A program made the translations under genes and the position numbers. Shown one piece after another: positions 43,392 through 51,801 of a DNA stretch of 64,000 nt. The number at the start of each line of letters is the position of its first letter. Within the stretch, counting starts at the first letter, position 1. The notes beneath the pieces are model-generated. The model was not told the origin of the DNA. It was given only the letters and a program-made list of their open reading frames with translations, and ran no database searches. The DNA is from Chloracidobacterium sp. (lineage in GTDB: Bacteria > Acidobacteriota > Blastocatellia > Pyrinomonadales > Pyrinomonadaceae). Where the stretch lies: contig JADJWP010000001.1 in assembly GCA_016716305.1 (NCBI GenBank), forward strand, positions 310,001-374,000. Reading direction: 5' to 3'.

Positions 43392-44819
43392 ATGCAGCGA
43401 GCTCGTGCAATTCTCGTAGGAACCTTTGTACTTCTTGTCAGCATGACCGCAATGGCCCAGAGCTACATATTCACCTATCAGGGCAAGCTGAATGACGGCG
43501 GTGCTCCTGCAAATGGCGTTTACGATATCCGTATCACACAGCTCGAGGCCATAGATCAGCCGGCAGGTACCGATACCATATTCGATAACGTACAGGTAAC
43601 GAACGGCATATTCACCGTCGATATTCCGACAGGTGCACTAATACTTATCGAAAACAGACTTCGCTTCCTTGAGATCGCCGTCAGGCCAGGCAATAGCGAA
43701 GGTGCGTTTTCGGTACTCTCACCGCGCCAGGCGGTGAATATGGTTCCTTACGCCGGCCGGTCAGCCTCAGCCGTCGAGGCGAACTATGCTGTAAACGCAA
43801 CAAACGTAAGCGGCGGAACAGTGTCGGGTAATGGGGCCGGCATCACGAATCTAAATGGTTCTAATATCGCACTCGGCACCGTCGGCCCCGAACAACTGGC
43901 ACCGAATCTGATCGACGCTCCAAAAAGAAATGCATCACTTCTCGCATCAAAACGATGGGACGTTCTGAGAAGATGGAGAACTTTTCCGGTCGGAACCTCG
44001 CCACACGGAATTACCTTTGACGGCAAGCATGTCTGGACAGCAAATTCCGGTTCAAACAACGTTACAAAACTGGACCCGACCGATGGCTCGATAGTAGGCA
44101 CCTATCCCGTAGGATTGAATCCCAGGGGAATTGTTTACGACGGTTCAAATATTTGGGTGGCAAACTTCGGTAGCAGCAACGTTTCGAGGATCCGTGCAAG
44201 CGACGGCACTAACTTAGGTACCTATTCAGTAGGAAACAACCCCATCGCTATTGCTTTCGACGGTACTGATGTTTGGGTAACCAACTCTGCATCAAATAGT
44301 GTGACGAGGTTGAGTACAAGCGACGGTTCAGTTGTAGAAACCATCGATGTAGGCGTTGGGCCCGTGGCGATTGTATTTGATGGATACTATCTTTGGACGG
44401 CGAACACGGGAAATAGCGTAACTAGAATTCGAGTTACGGGTGGCAACTCATTTGGAACATTCCCCCTTGGAGCTCTGGGGAATGGAACAGGGATTGAGTT
44501 TGATGGAACACACATCTATGCCCTGACCCAACTCGGTAATGTCGTTAAGATCAAGCCAAGCGATGGCTCCATAATTTCATCGTTTTTATCAAATTCCTTG
44601 GGATTTCTTGCACGCAGCATCCTCTTTGACGGAACAAGCCTGTGGGTTTCGCATGGCAATGGACAGATTCACAAGCTTCGAATAAGCGACGGAGCCCTAC
44701 TTGCAGAACATACTGCATTAACTGATAGTCGCGGCCTTGTTTTCGACGGGATCAACGTGTGGGCGACTGGTGCTCAAAACGTCGCGGTTAGACTTCCACC
44801 GGCATTTCCAGAACCTTGA
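43392..44819 (+). CDS. Secreted protein with YVTN-type beta-propeller
   Basis: ATG 43392 (MQRARAILVGTFVLL) with GGGAG at 43376-43380 starts a 475-residue exported protein; signal peptide ends at about AMA-Q. Residues 25-130 form an N-terminal module (YIFTYQGKLNDGGAPANGVYD ... VLSPRQAVNMVPYAG) shared with the next large gene. Residues 190-470 are about six propeller blades of the type FDGxxxWVxNxxSNxVxxLxxSDGxxxxTYxVG. Such propellers mediate binding rather than catalysis as a rule. It is divergent from the CadC-like regulator. Confidence 0.8.
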   Translation: MQRARAILVGTFVLLVSMTAMAQSYIFTYQGKLNDGGAPANGVYDIRITQLEAIDQPAGTDTIFDNVQVTNGIFTVDIPTGALILIENRLRFLEIAVRPGNSEGAFSVLSPRQAVNMVPYAGRSASAVEANYAVNATNVSGGTVSGNGAGITNLNGSNIALGTVGPEQLAPNLIDAPKRNASLLASKRWDVLRRWRTFPVGTSPHGITFDGKHVWTANSGSNNVTKLDPTDGSIVGTYPVGLNPRGIVYDGSNIWVANFGSSNVSRIRASDGTNLGTYSVGNNPIAIAFDGTDVWVTNSASNSVTRLSTSDGSVVETIDVGVGPVAIVFDGYYLWTANTGNSVTRIRVTGGNSFGTFPLGALGNGTGIEFDGTHIYALTQLGNVVKIKPSDGSIISSFLSNSLGFLARSILFDGTSLWVSHGNGQIHKLRISDGALLAEHTALTDSRGLVFDGINVWATGAQNVAVRLPPAFPEP

Positions 44820-44864
44820 TCGGAGTTCCAACGCCATGTCTCTCAAGTATTTTCAGAACCAAAG

Positions 44865-45038
44865 TTGGCTTCCAAGGTCAAAACATATCGACGCGTGTTT
44901 CCAGTTTTCTGTTTGCTCCTTATCATCGTTGCCGCCTTCGATGAAAGTTTCGCTCAATACGAGATGACCGAGTACGTTATTTCAAATGGTGGCGGGCGGT
45001 CGGGCGATGGCTTGAGGCTCAAATATCGTCACCTTTAA
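44865..45038 (+). pseudogene. Truncated paralogue of the small secreted protein at 48272
   Basis: From TTG 44865 the frame reads a signal-peptide-like VFPVFCLLLIIVAAFDESFA, then QYEMTEYVISNGGGRSGDG, then LRLKYRHL and TAA at 45036-45038. The segment after the signal peptide matches QYEVTRFVISTGGGTSSNA of the intact gene at 48272, after which similarity is lost. There is no ATG and no clear ribosome site. It is most likely a remnant of a duplicated gene sitting just before the S74-domain gene, or a very small exported peptide. Confidence 0.55.
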
Positions 45039-45063
45039 AAATAGGAAAGGGAAAGAACGACTT

Positions 45064-48000
45064 ATGCGACTTAAAGTACCAACTGTGATCTTGTTTGCAA
45101 CCATTGTTTTTGTTGGAACCTTGGCAGCACAGCCCCCCACCTCTACGACCTTTACATATCAAGGAACGCTAAGTGGGACGAATGTTAATCCAAATACCAT
45201 CTATGAGTTTCAGTTCTTGCTTTTTGATGAGGAGACTGGCGGCGGCCAACTTGGTCCAACTATAACCAGGGGAATATTACTGCGAAACGGCGTGTTCATC
45301 GCCCGGTTAGATTTTGGAAATCAGTTCTCAGGAGAACCTCGATATCTTGAGATTCGGGTCAAAGGGCCCGGCGAGCAGATTTTCACGGTTCTCTCTCCTC
45401 GCCAATCGGTCGATTGGGTTCCATATTCCGTGCGAAGTAGTACCTCCGACAATTCCGGAACCGTAGGCGGCGTGCCTCTTTCAGGCTTGGTTCAAACGAA
45501 CGACCCGCGATTGACCGATGCTCGGCAGCCGCTGCCCGGAAGCGTGAGCTACATTCAAAACGATACGAATCCCCAAGCGGCTAACTTCAATATCACGGGT
45601 GACGGAACTGCCGCCAATCTCGATGTTACCAGCGAGTACCGGATGAACGGCCAAAGGTTCTTAAAAGCTTCAGGAACTGGTATATCGCTTGGGTTTGACA
45701 CACTATTGCCTAGCGAGGGCAGCACTTCCGTTGGATTCGGAGCGGGTGGGGGCCTGCCACCAGGCGTTGTACCTGCCGCGAGCACAGCGGCGACCTCTGT
45801 CGGGTATGGTGCCGGTGGTGGAAACAACGGGTCGTTCTTCGGGAGACTGGCGGGACGGAGGAACACTGGTGCCGGAAACTCGTTCTTTGGTACGGAAACG
45901 GGGCTCAACAATACGGGAGGACAACTCAACTCGTTCTTTGGATATCGGGCAGGCAGGGCAACCACGAATTCGAATCGAAATGTATTTTTCGGAGCCAATG
46001 CCGGGCAGGCTAGCACTGACGGGGAATTAAATACCTTAGTTGGCACGGATGCCGGCACCTCACTTGTGAGTGGGAGTCAGAATACGTTTCTCGGCGCGGC
46101 GGCGGGCAACGAGATTGTGACTGGAGACTTTAATACATTTATCGGTACCGCTGCAGGAAGCCCAAATGGTTTTGAGAATACGATGCTGGGCGCGAATGCA
46201 CAGTGCGCACCAGGTGCAATCGGGTGCAACGGCGTAACGCTGATCGGCTCCTTGAGTCGCGCCACCAACGTTAACTGGAATGCGACTGCGATTGGCCACC
46301 GGGCGCAAGTTCAACAGGATAACTCGATCGTCCTGGGTTCGATCAACGGAATCAACAGCGCCACCTCAGATACGAATGTCGGCATCGGTACGACTGCTCC
46401 GACGCAGCGACTGCATGTGGTCGGGAATTCGGTTCTGACTGGCAATCTGGGCGTTGGGACCACGAGTCCAACAAGCAAACTCCACGTTATAGGCAACGGA
46501 TTGATCACTGGAAATCTGACCGTCTCGGGAACCATCACAGGCGCGATCAACCTTACTCCAGGCAGTCCGAACTACATTCAAAATACGACAACCCAGCAAG
46601 CAACTTCGAACTTCAACATCAGTGGTTCCGGCACGGCCAGTATTTTCAATGCCGGGTCGCAGTTTCAGATCGGCGGCAATCGTGTGCTGTCCATCGCAGG
46701 CACAGAGAACGTTTTTGTTGCCAGAAACGCGGGACAGGCAAACACCACCGGGATTTGGAACACGTTTATCGGTTTTGATTCGGGCCTCTCGAATCTTGGT
46801 GGCAGCAATAACGTGTTTCTTGGCCACAGTTCTGGCCGATCGAATGTATCGGGCACCGGCAATACCTTTCTTGGAGTCGGAGCCGGGTCCGGCAATACCA
46901 CCGTTGGCGGCCTGACCTTTATTGGCGAGAATGCCGGTGCGTCAAATACGACCGGAGGCGGAAATGTCTTTGTCGGTGCAGCATCAGGATTTGCGAACGA
47001 AAGCGGGTTCGACAACACATTCCTTGGGGTCAATAGCGGCGCAAACAATGTCGGCGGCAGCTCAAACACCTTCGTCGGTATGGGAAGCGGGGCCCCAAAT
47101 AGCTCAGGTTCGCAGAACACCTTTGTCGGAGTGACGTCTGGAGCTCGCAACACTACCGGTAACAATAACTCTTTCTTCGGTTTTCAGGCAGGATTTTCGA
47201 CAGTTAGTACCGGCGGAAATTCGTACTTTGGGCACAATGCGGGGATGGCGAGTACCGGAGGTCAGAACTCGTTTTTTGGCGCAAGTTCCGGGCTCGCAAA
47301 TACCACCGGTTCGGGCAATTCCTTCTTTGGTTACCAGAGCGGAAATGCGACAACCACCGGTGGCGGAAACGCTTTCTTCGGCGTGTTGTCTGGCTTTGCC
47401 AATTCGATCGGCGAATCAAACACCTTTGTCGGTGCGAGCGCAGCCGCGAGGAACACGTCCGGCTCTGACAATTCATTTATCGGAGCAAGCGCCGGATTCT
47501 TTAACACGACCGGGACCAAGAACATCTTCATAGGCAAAGATTCGGGTCGGGACAATACGACCGGCTCGCAGAACACGATCATCGGCTGGAATGCGACCGT
47601 GGCGACCGCGAACATGCAAAATGCCACCGCGATCGGTGCAGATTCGAGATCCTATGCCAGTAACCAGGTTCAACTTGGACGCGGCGGGCTTGATACGGTC
47701 TCGATCGGATTACTGGGAACAGGCGGAACTGCACAGGTCTGTCTCAATTCATCGTTGATAAACGGAAACGTTCTAGCCGCCTGCTCGTCCAGCATGCGTT
47801 ACAAGAATAACGTTTCCGGATTTACGGCGGGCCTCGATCTTATCCGTAACCTCCGGCCCGTAGCGTTCACTTGGAAAGACGGCGGCAAAGCCGACCTTGG
47901 TTTGGTCGCAGAAGAGGTAGCTGCGGTCGAACCGCTGCTGACTACAACGAACGACAAAGGCGAGGTCGAAGGCGTGAAATACGATCGCATCGGCGTCGTC

Positions 48001-48198
48001 GCTGTCAACGCCGTCATTGAACAACAGGCGCAGATCGAGAACCAGAGCCGCGAGATCTCGAAACAGCGGGACGAGATCGAACAGTTGAAAACCGAAAACG
48101 ATGCGCTCCGCATGACACTTACAGAATTGCGGAACGCATTTTGTGCGACAAATAACGCCGCGGCCATATGCAAGGTAAAAGCTCCGAAGCCCCGATAA
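45064..48198 (+). CDS. Giant secreted beta-roll protein with C-terminal S74-like chaperone domain
   Basis: A 1044-residue exported protein (signal peptide ends near LAA-Q; AAAGGG at 45045-45050). Residues 25-135 match the N-terminal module of the 43392 product (FTYQGTLSG ... VLSPRQSVDWVPYSVRS). Residues 230-880 are a long array of 16- to 18-residue repeats of the type N-(T/S)-F-(F/V/L)-G-x-x-(A/S)-G-x-x-N-T-T-G, reminiscent of YadA-like left-handed beta-rolls. The C-terminus (about 905-1044) starts SSMRYKNNVSGFTAGLDLI, contains FTWKDGGKADLGLVAEEVA, and ends in a coiled coil, as in peptidase S74 intramolecular chaperones of phage tail spikes that trimerise and then cleave themselves. It is probably a trimeric surface fibre. 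Confidence 0.85.
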   Translation: MRLKVPTVILFATIVFVGTLAAQPPTSTTFTYQGTLSGTNVNPNTIYEFQFLLFDEETGGGQLGPTITRGILLRNGVFIARLDFGNQFSGEPRYLEIRVKGPGEQIFTVLSPRQSVDWVPYSVRSSTSDNSGTVGGVPLSGLVQTNDPRLTDARQPLPGSVSYIQNDTNPQAANFNITGDGTAANLDVTSEYRMNGQRFLKASGTGISLGFDTLLPSEGSTSVGFGAGGGLPPGVVPAASTAATSVGYGAGGGNNGSFFGRLAGRRNTGAGNSFFGTETGLNNTGGQLNSFFGYRAGRATTNSNRNVFFGANAGQASTDGELNTLVGTDAGTSLVSGSQNTFLGAAAGNEIVTGDFNTFIGTAAGSPNGFENTMLGANAQCAPGAIGCNGVTLIGSLSRATNVNWNATAIGHRAQVQQDNSIVLGSINGINSATSDTNVGIGTTAPTQRLHVVGNSVLTGNLGVGTTSPTSKLHVIGNGLITGNLTVSGTITGAINLTPGSPNYIQNTTTQQATSNFNISGSGTASIFNAGSQFQIGGNRVLSIAGTENVFVARNAGQANTTGIWNTFIGFDSGLSNLGGSNNVFLGHSSGRSNVSGTGNTFLGVGAGSGNTTVGGLTFIGENAGASNTTGGGNVFVGAASGFANESGFDNTFLGVNSGANNVGGSSNTFVGMGSGAPNSSGSQNTFVGVTSGARNTTGNNNSFFGFQAGFSTVSTGGNSYFGHNAGMASTGGQNSFFGASSGLANTTGSGNSFFGYQSGNATTTGGGNAFFGVLSGFANSIGESNTFVGASAAARNTSGSDNSFIGASAGFFNTTGTKNIFIGKDSGRDNTTGSQNTIIGWNATVATANMQNATAIGADSRSYASNQVQLGRGGLDTVSIGLLGTGGTAQVCLNSSLINGNVLAACSSSMRYKNNVSGFTAGLDLIRNLRPVAFTWKDGGKADLGLVAEEVAAVEPLLTTTNDKGEVEGVKYDRIGVVAVNAVIEQQAQIENQSREISKQRDEIEQLKTENDALRMTLTELRNAFCATNNAAAICKVKAPKPR

Positions 48199-48271
48199 AT
48201 ACAATTCGGTTCGGCTGCTTTTTTCCCATCACGACCGAGTGATGTTCACGAATGTTCCCGGAGGCAAAGAA

Positions 48272-48769
48272 ATGAGATTTAACTTTGGAATTTTGGTTGT
48301 CGCACTTGTCGCTCTCAGTGGGTCAAGTTCACCCTCGTTCGGTCAATACGAGGTCACGCGGTTTGTCATCTCTACCGGCGGCGGAACGTCGAGCAATGCC
48401 CAGTACGAAGTAACAGGCACGTCGGGTCAGCCCGTCTTGGGCCCGCTTGCGTACGGAGCTCCCTATTTTTTACAGAGTGGCTTTTGGAACTTCGATCTCG
48501 GACCGACCTCCGCGATGGCAGCCATCGAAGGACGCGTCGTCACGTCTGACGGCCGCCCGCTGGTCAGAACAAGCGTCATCATTATCGATGAGTCGGGCGC
48601 CATCAGATCGGCTCTGACCAACCCATTTGGCAGATTTCGTTTCGACGGGCTCGAGGCGGGCCGCACATACGTGATCGAGTTTTCGGCAAAAGGCTTTGTT
48701 TCAACGCCGCACGTCATTTTCCTTGCCGAAGACATCGCCGGACTCGAGCTGACGGCATTCCCTCAATGA
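48272..48769 (+). CDS. Small exported protein with carboxypeptidase-regulatory-like domain
   Basis: ATG 48272 with GGAGG at 48260-48264 gives 165 residues. A signal peptide (about 1-25, ending SFG) is followed by QYEVTRFVISTGGGTSSNA, a short region ending FLQSGFWNFD, and a C-terminal domain (about 87-165) IEGRVVTSDGRPLVRTSVI ... NPFGRFRFDGLEAG of the carboxypeptidase-regulatory-like/SdrD B-like fold. It follows the S74-type gene by about 70 bases on the same strand. The same C-terminal module ends three other secreted proteins in this window. Confidence 0.75.
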   Translation: MRFNFGILVVALVALSGSSSPSFGQYEVTRFVISTGGGTSSNAQYEVTGTSGQPVLGPLAYGAPYFLQSGFWNFDLGPTSAMAAIEGRVVTSDGRPLVRTSVIIIDESGAIRSALTNPFGRFRFDGLEAGRTYVIEFSAKGFVSTPHVIFLAEDIAGLELTAFPQ

Positions 48770-49104
48770 CCGCAAGGATAGAAAAAGGCGGCAATTGATC
48801 GGGTCAAATGCGAAAATATGAGGTCTAGATCGGACCAAGCCCGTTAGACGGTCATTGATCATATTGCCCGCCTTCATCGGAACGTGTGGAATTCTCGGTG
48901 GTCAGATGATCTTGTGTCTTCCTTCCACGGATAACGGCGAAAGACCGTGCTCGCCGCTCCGATCGAACCTCATCCGCGGCCAGCTGTCGTCTTCCAACCT
49001 GACCTGTTATTCTTTACATCTGAGCCCATCTTTGAGCCGGTATTGCGTTCGTCCCCGCGTAGTGCTGCGGTTATGCGAATTTCGGCGCCCAACGGAGATC
49101 GAAC
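48770..49104 (+). other. Intergenic region without a convincing gene
   Basis: An open frame at 48855-49145 exists but has no ribosome site, no homology I recognise and an arginine/serine-rich composition typical of noise. No terminator with a T-tract or consensus promoter was found. GGAG at 49094-49097 belongs to the 28-codon ORF that follows. Confidence 0.4.
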
Positions 49105-49191
49105 ATGTCAGACGAATCAATAAGCACAACACCCAAGAGCGTTAATGTCCTCGCAGCGGCCTGCCCATATTGGAGGGTCGTATGGCAATAG
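49105..49191 (+). CDS. 28-codon ORF overlapping the next gene start
   Basis: ATG 49105 has GGAG seven bases upstream and encodes MSDESISTTPKSVNVLAAAC followed by PYWRVVWQ, ending at TAG 49189-49191. Its last codons overlap the ATG (49182) of the downstream gene, so translation could be coupled. The peptide has a polar first half and a hydrophobic, aromatic end with one Cys. It may be a leader for translational coupling, a small protein, or a chance ORF. No homology is recognised. Confidence 0.35.
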   Translation: MSDESISTTPKSVNVLAAACPYWRVVWQ

Positions 49192-49703
49192 TAGTCGATG
49201 CGATCAGCGGCGCCGATATCGCCAACGTGGTAAATAACAACATCGATGGTGCGGTCGACCTTTCGGGCAAACGCTGCGGTGAATTTTTTGAAGCTCTTGC
49301 TGCGCGCGTCGGCGACAAAAAGATCTCGGTTCTCCGGATCTGGGGACACGGAACGACACACTACGCCAGCGGCAGGGATTACGGCAAGGGCAACATGAGA
49401 TTTGTGGAGGACGAGGTGAGCGATGATACGCTCGCCACATTCGAGCCTCACATCAGAAAACTGACGCCGCTCCTTGATACAGGTTCGCGAGTCGAGATCC
49501 GCGGTTGCCAGATCGCATTGGGGACTGGCGAAAAATTGATGCTCAGACTCGCGGACATTTGGAAGGCGGAGGTACAGGGTTCCCCTCGGTCACAACCTTT
49601 GCTTTCTTGGACCCCGCCGGTCAAATCGGCATTCCCCGGCGCAACTTCGCTGCGAGGTGCAGTCATTATCGAGTACAACGATGAGCGTTATAAAAAGCGA
49701 TGA
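49182..49703 (+). CDS. Small caspase-fold-like protein (DUF4347-like His/Cys dyad)
   Basis: ATG 49182 has GGAGG at 49172-49176; the in-frame TTG 49170 is less likely. The 173-residue product lacks a signal peptide. It shows a hydrophobic strand ending in WGHG (H56-G57: KISVLRIWGHGTTHY) and later a strand ending in RGCQ (C109: GSRVEIRGCQIALGTGEKL), followed by a LADIW helix. A His-Gly after one strand and a Cys after the next is the dyad layout of clan CD (caspase-like) peptidases and of the DUF4347 domain (HG ... GC). The assignment is tentative, and the activity could be lost. It lies between surface-protein genes and erpA. Confidence 0.55.
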   Translation: MAIVVDAISGADIANVVNNNIDGAVDLSGKRCGEFFEALAARVGDKKISVLRIWGHGTTHYASGRDYGKGNMRFVEDEVSDDTLATFEPHIRKLTPLLDTGSRVEIRGCQIALGTGEKLMLRLADIWKAEVQGSPRSQPLLSWTPPVKSAFPGATSLRGAVIIEYNDERYKKR

Positions 49704-49717
49704 CCCTTACTATTTGC

Positions 49718-49746
49718 TTGCACCTGCGTGGCATTTGTTCTAATAT
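49718..49746 (+). promoter_or_regulatory. Sigma-70-type promoter candidate for erpA
   Basis: TTGCAC (49718-49723), 17-base spacer, TAATAT (49741-49746), about 63 bases before the erpA ATG. It is the strongest promoter match in this gap. Confidence 0.55.
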
Positions 49747-49809
49747 TGATTTTAATGTAAGGATTCGGAGGTTCCGTGTCCTTTATTTTTGATAGGAGCA
49801 GCAATTTAT

Positions 49810-50166
49810 ATGTCAGCAGTAGCAGCACCAAACGTCGAATTGAATGTGACCGAAGCGGCCGCCGTCGAGATCAAAAAGTTTCTCGCTGGCGAAGATGACC
49901 TGCCCGAAACCGCCGGCCTTCGCGTCCGCGTGGTTCCCGGCGGATGTTCGGGCTTTCAGTACAGCCTGAACATCGAAGAAGAGTCGCGACAGGGCGATTT
50001 CATCCTCGACAAGTTTGGTATCAAGCTTTTCGTCGATATGTTCTCGGCACAGTATCTGAACGGCGTACAGATCGATTACACGTCGAACATGATGGGGTCA
50101 GGCTTTACGTTCGAGAATCCGAATGCTACCGGCGGATGCGGTTGCGGAACCTCTTTCTCGGCGTAG
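49810..50166 (+). CDS. erpA: Iron-sulfur cluster insertion protein, A-type carrier
   Basis: A 118-residue A-type carrier that delivers Fe-S clusters to apo-proteins. The three conserved cysteines are present: one in VVPGGCSGFQY and the pair in GGCGCGTSFSA at the C-terminus. ATG 49810 (MSAVAAPNVELNVTEAA) is preferred to an in-frame codon at 49789; GGAGC lies about 11 bases upstream. IscA and ErpA cannot be separated reliably by eye. It is monocistronic, with its own promoter and a terminator at 50188-50215. Confidence 0.9.
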   Translation: MSAVAAPNVELNVTEAAAVEIKKFLAGEDDLPETAGLRVRVVPGGCSGFQYSLNIEEESRQGDFILDKFGIKLFVDMFSAQYLNGVQIDYTSNMMGSGFTFENPNATGGCGCGTSFSA

Positions 50167-50187
50167 ATTACTTCCAGATTCAATAGG

Positions 50188-50215
50188 AACGGCGACGGTT
50201 TATGCCGACGCCGTT
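50188..50215 (+). terminator. Intrinsic terminator of erpA
   Basis: AACGGCG (50188-50194) pairs with CGCCGTT (50209-50215) with inner CGG/CCG pairing, followed by a T-rich stretch to 50225. Confidence 0.75.
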
Positions 50216-50270
50216 TTTGCTTTTTGGAAGCATTGGTTCATTGCATCTATTTCATTGCATACAACGGACA

Positions 50271-50404
50271 ACTAAGGAAGGCATTTGCGGGGAGGTGACG
50301 CACGGACAATTCTCGGGAAACCGGGAATTGTCCGACGCCCGCATTGGGGGGTCGCTTTCCGCGCGTTGCAATTTCGTGATCAAAAATGTTAACCTCTTTC
50401 TTAG
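50271..50404 (+). ncRNA. Structured leader candidate upstream of the NlpC/P60 gene
   Basis: Nested helices can be drawn by eye. An outer stem CTAAG (50272-50276) with CTTAG (50400-50404) encloses TGCGGG (50286-50291) with CCCGCA (50338-50343). Inside that is a long hairpin CGGACAATTC (50303-50312) with GAATTGTCCG (50325-50334), capped by CGG-GAAA-CCG, a GNRA tetraloop. The right part contains the palindrome GCTGATCAGC (50404-50413). A further perfect 8-bp hairpin, GGTGATCC/GGATCACC, lies at 50564-50580, nearer the start codon. The layout resembles a riboswitch or other cis-regulatory RNA. The ydaO c-di-AMP riboswitch often precedes such hydrolase genes, but its signature is not evident here. 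Confidence 0.45.
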
Positions 50405-50627
50405 CTGATCAGCCGGACAGTACGAAGCCTTGCGATTTATCCGGCAACGCAAACACGAATTTCGCGTTTCAGCAACGATAAATATACAGACAATTTGAAC
50501 GTCCATTGGATCCGCTAGACGGATCATCGGATTAATCTTTGCTCCTGGCCTTTGCGTCAATTAGGTGATCCCGGATCACCCTGCCTTCGTTCTTCAAGTC
50601 TGAAACAAATAGCAGGAGTCATAAATT

Positions 50628-51338
50628 TTGATCAATTTGAAACGAGGCTTGGTTTTGTCGCTTTGCGGCCTTTCGGTAGTACTTTCGGCCGACAACGCGG
50701 TATTTTCTCAAGATCGGGAACGCGTTGTGCGAACCGTTTCTTCGAGGCCGACAAACCAGCCCGCCGCTCAGCCGCAAGCTGAAAGGCCTGCATCGCTTTC
50801 CTCATCCGCACCGGTCAGATCCACAAGCCAACGCCCCGTATTGACCGACAATATCGTCGTCGCGGAACCGTCGAAACCGCTAGTGAAAAAAACCGGCGAA
50901 TCGAGCCCGTTGACCGTGATGGCAAGGGCCGCGGGCAAACGTTCGATGTATAGTTCGGTCGTTACGAACAGCATGCTCGGAGCTATCCAAAAACGGCTCG
51001 GCATTCCGTATCTTTATGGCTCCACCGGGCCGAACCGCTATGACTGTTCCGGTTTTGTATGGGCCGTTTTCAACGATGCAGGTATCAATTTCACGCGGCA
51101 AAGTGCCCGCAGCCTGTGGGCAATGTCAGAACCGGTGATGGGCGACGAACGATTCGAGTTCGGTACACTCGTTTTCATGAACAAACTTGGCCATATGGGT
51201 ATCGTTGCTGACGAAAACGGGTTTTACCACGCCTCATCCAGCAAAGGAATCACGTATTCGCCATTCAAAGGGTATTGGGAGAAACGCATTGTCGGATTTC
51301 GCCGCCTGGTCATGCCCGATCCGCACAGCGTAAAATAG
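50628..51338 (+). CDS. NlpC/P60 family cell-wall hydrolase
   Basis: A 236-residue exported endopeptidase that cuts peptidoglycan stem peptides. The start is TTG 50628, with AGGAG at 50614-50618. A signal peptide (about 1-28) and a Pro/Ser-rich linker (30-95) precede the catalytic domain with C140 in YDCSGFVWAV, H189 in LGHMGIV and H201 in FYHASSS, the usual Cys-His-His triad. The long untranslated region of about 220 bases or more upstream is strongly structured, so expression is probably controlled post-transcriptionally. A strong terminator follows. Confidence 0.9.
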   Translation: MINLKRGLVLSLCGLSVVLSADNAVFSQDRERVVRTVSSRPTNQPAAQPQAERPASLSSSAPVRSTSQRPVLTDNIVVAEPSKPLVKKTGESSPLTVMARAAGKRSMYSSVVTNSMLGAIQKRLGIPYLYGSTGPNRYDCSGFVWAVFNDAGINFTRQSARSLWAMSEPVMGDERFEFGTLVFMNKLGHMGIVADENGFYHASSSKGITYSPFKGYWEKRIVGFRRLVMPDPHSVK

Positions 51339-51361
51339 GTCGGTAGTTTTTTTTAGGATCG

Positions 51362-51391
51362 GCCCGGGGCTTATCGGCTCCGGGCTTTTTT
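51362..51391 (+). terminator. Intrinsic terminator of the NlpC/P60 gene
   Basis: GCCCGG (51362-51367) pairs with CCGGGC (51380-51385), followed by six T at 51386-51391. Confidence 0.75.
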
Positions 51392-51801
51392 GCGCGCCGT
51401 TCGATCTCGGCAGTCGTGAACGCGATAAATGTAGTACGTACCGTGGAATTTTACGCTATCAGCCGCGCTCGAGTTCATTTTGCGACGACCACAAGAGAGC
51501 CTCGATGCGATAAAAGCGGGCCCAATTTCGATCTTTCTCCCGGGTTGGGCTGGCATTCAAATTGCACTTTAGATCGGTATATAAGCGCGCTCCTCTCCTC
51601 TCAAAGCGTCTGGAATTTTCGGATTCGAATCATGCTTTCGTCCGGGTATTGTCCCGATCGCAATGACCTCGCTGCCTGACAAATTATTTTGGATAGTTCG
51701 CGGTATTCGCCGTATTGCGTGTGTATCAAGGTAGATTTCTATTGACCTATTAGGCCTATTCGGCCATGCCTGTGCGCCATGCGCATAAATGGAGTAAGAA
51801 A
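51392..51801 (+). other. Intergenic region
   Basis: No gene is supported here; the open frames on both strands lack ribosome sites and recognisable products. GGAG at 51791-51794 serves the next gene. The 51650-51760 part is AT-rich and likely contains the promoter, but no clear hexamer pair was found. Confidence 0.4.

Noticed and set aside
45850..47640. Regularly spaced short repeats that could suggest a CRISPR array
   Set aside because: The periodicity is in the protein (NTFxGxxAG units) within one long reading frame; the DNA units are not identical and there are no spacers.
48855..49145. Plus-strand open frame of 96 codons in an intergenic gap
   Set aside because: It has no ribosome site and no recognisable sequence, and it overlaps the better-supported short ORF at 49105.
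50271..50404. Calling the NlpC/P60 leader a ydaO c-di-AMP riboswitch
   Set aside because: The outer architecture is suggestive, but the characteristic conserved blocks of ydaO could not be found, so only a generic structured leader is reported.
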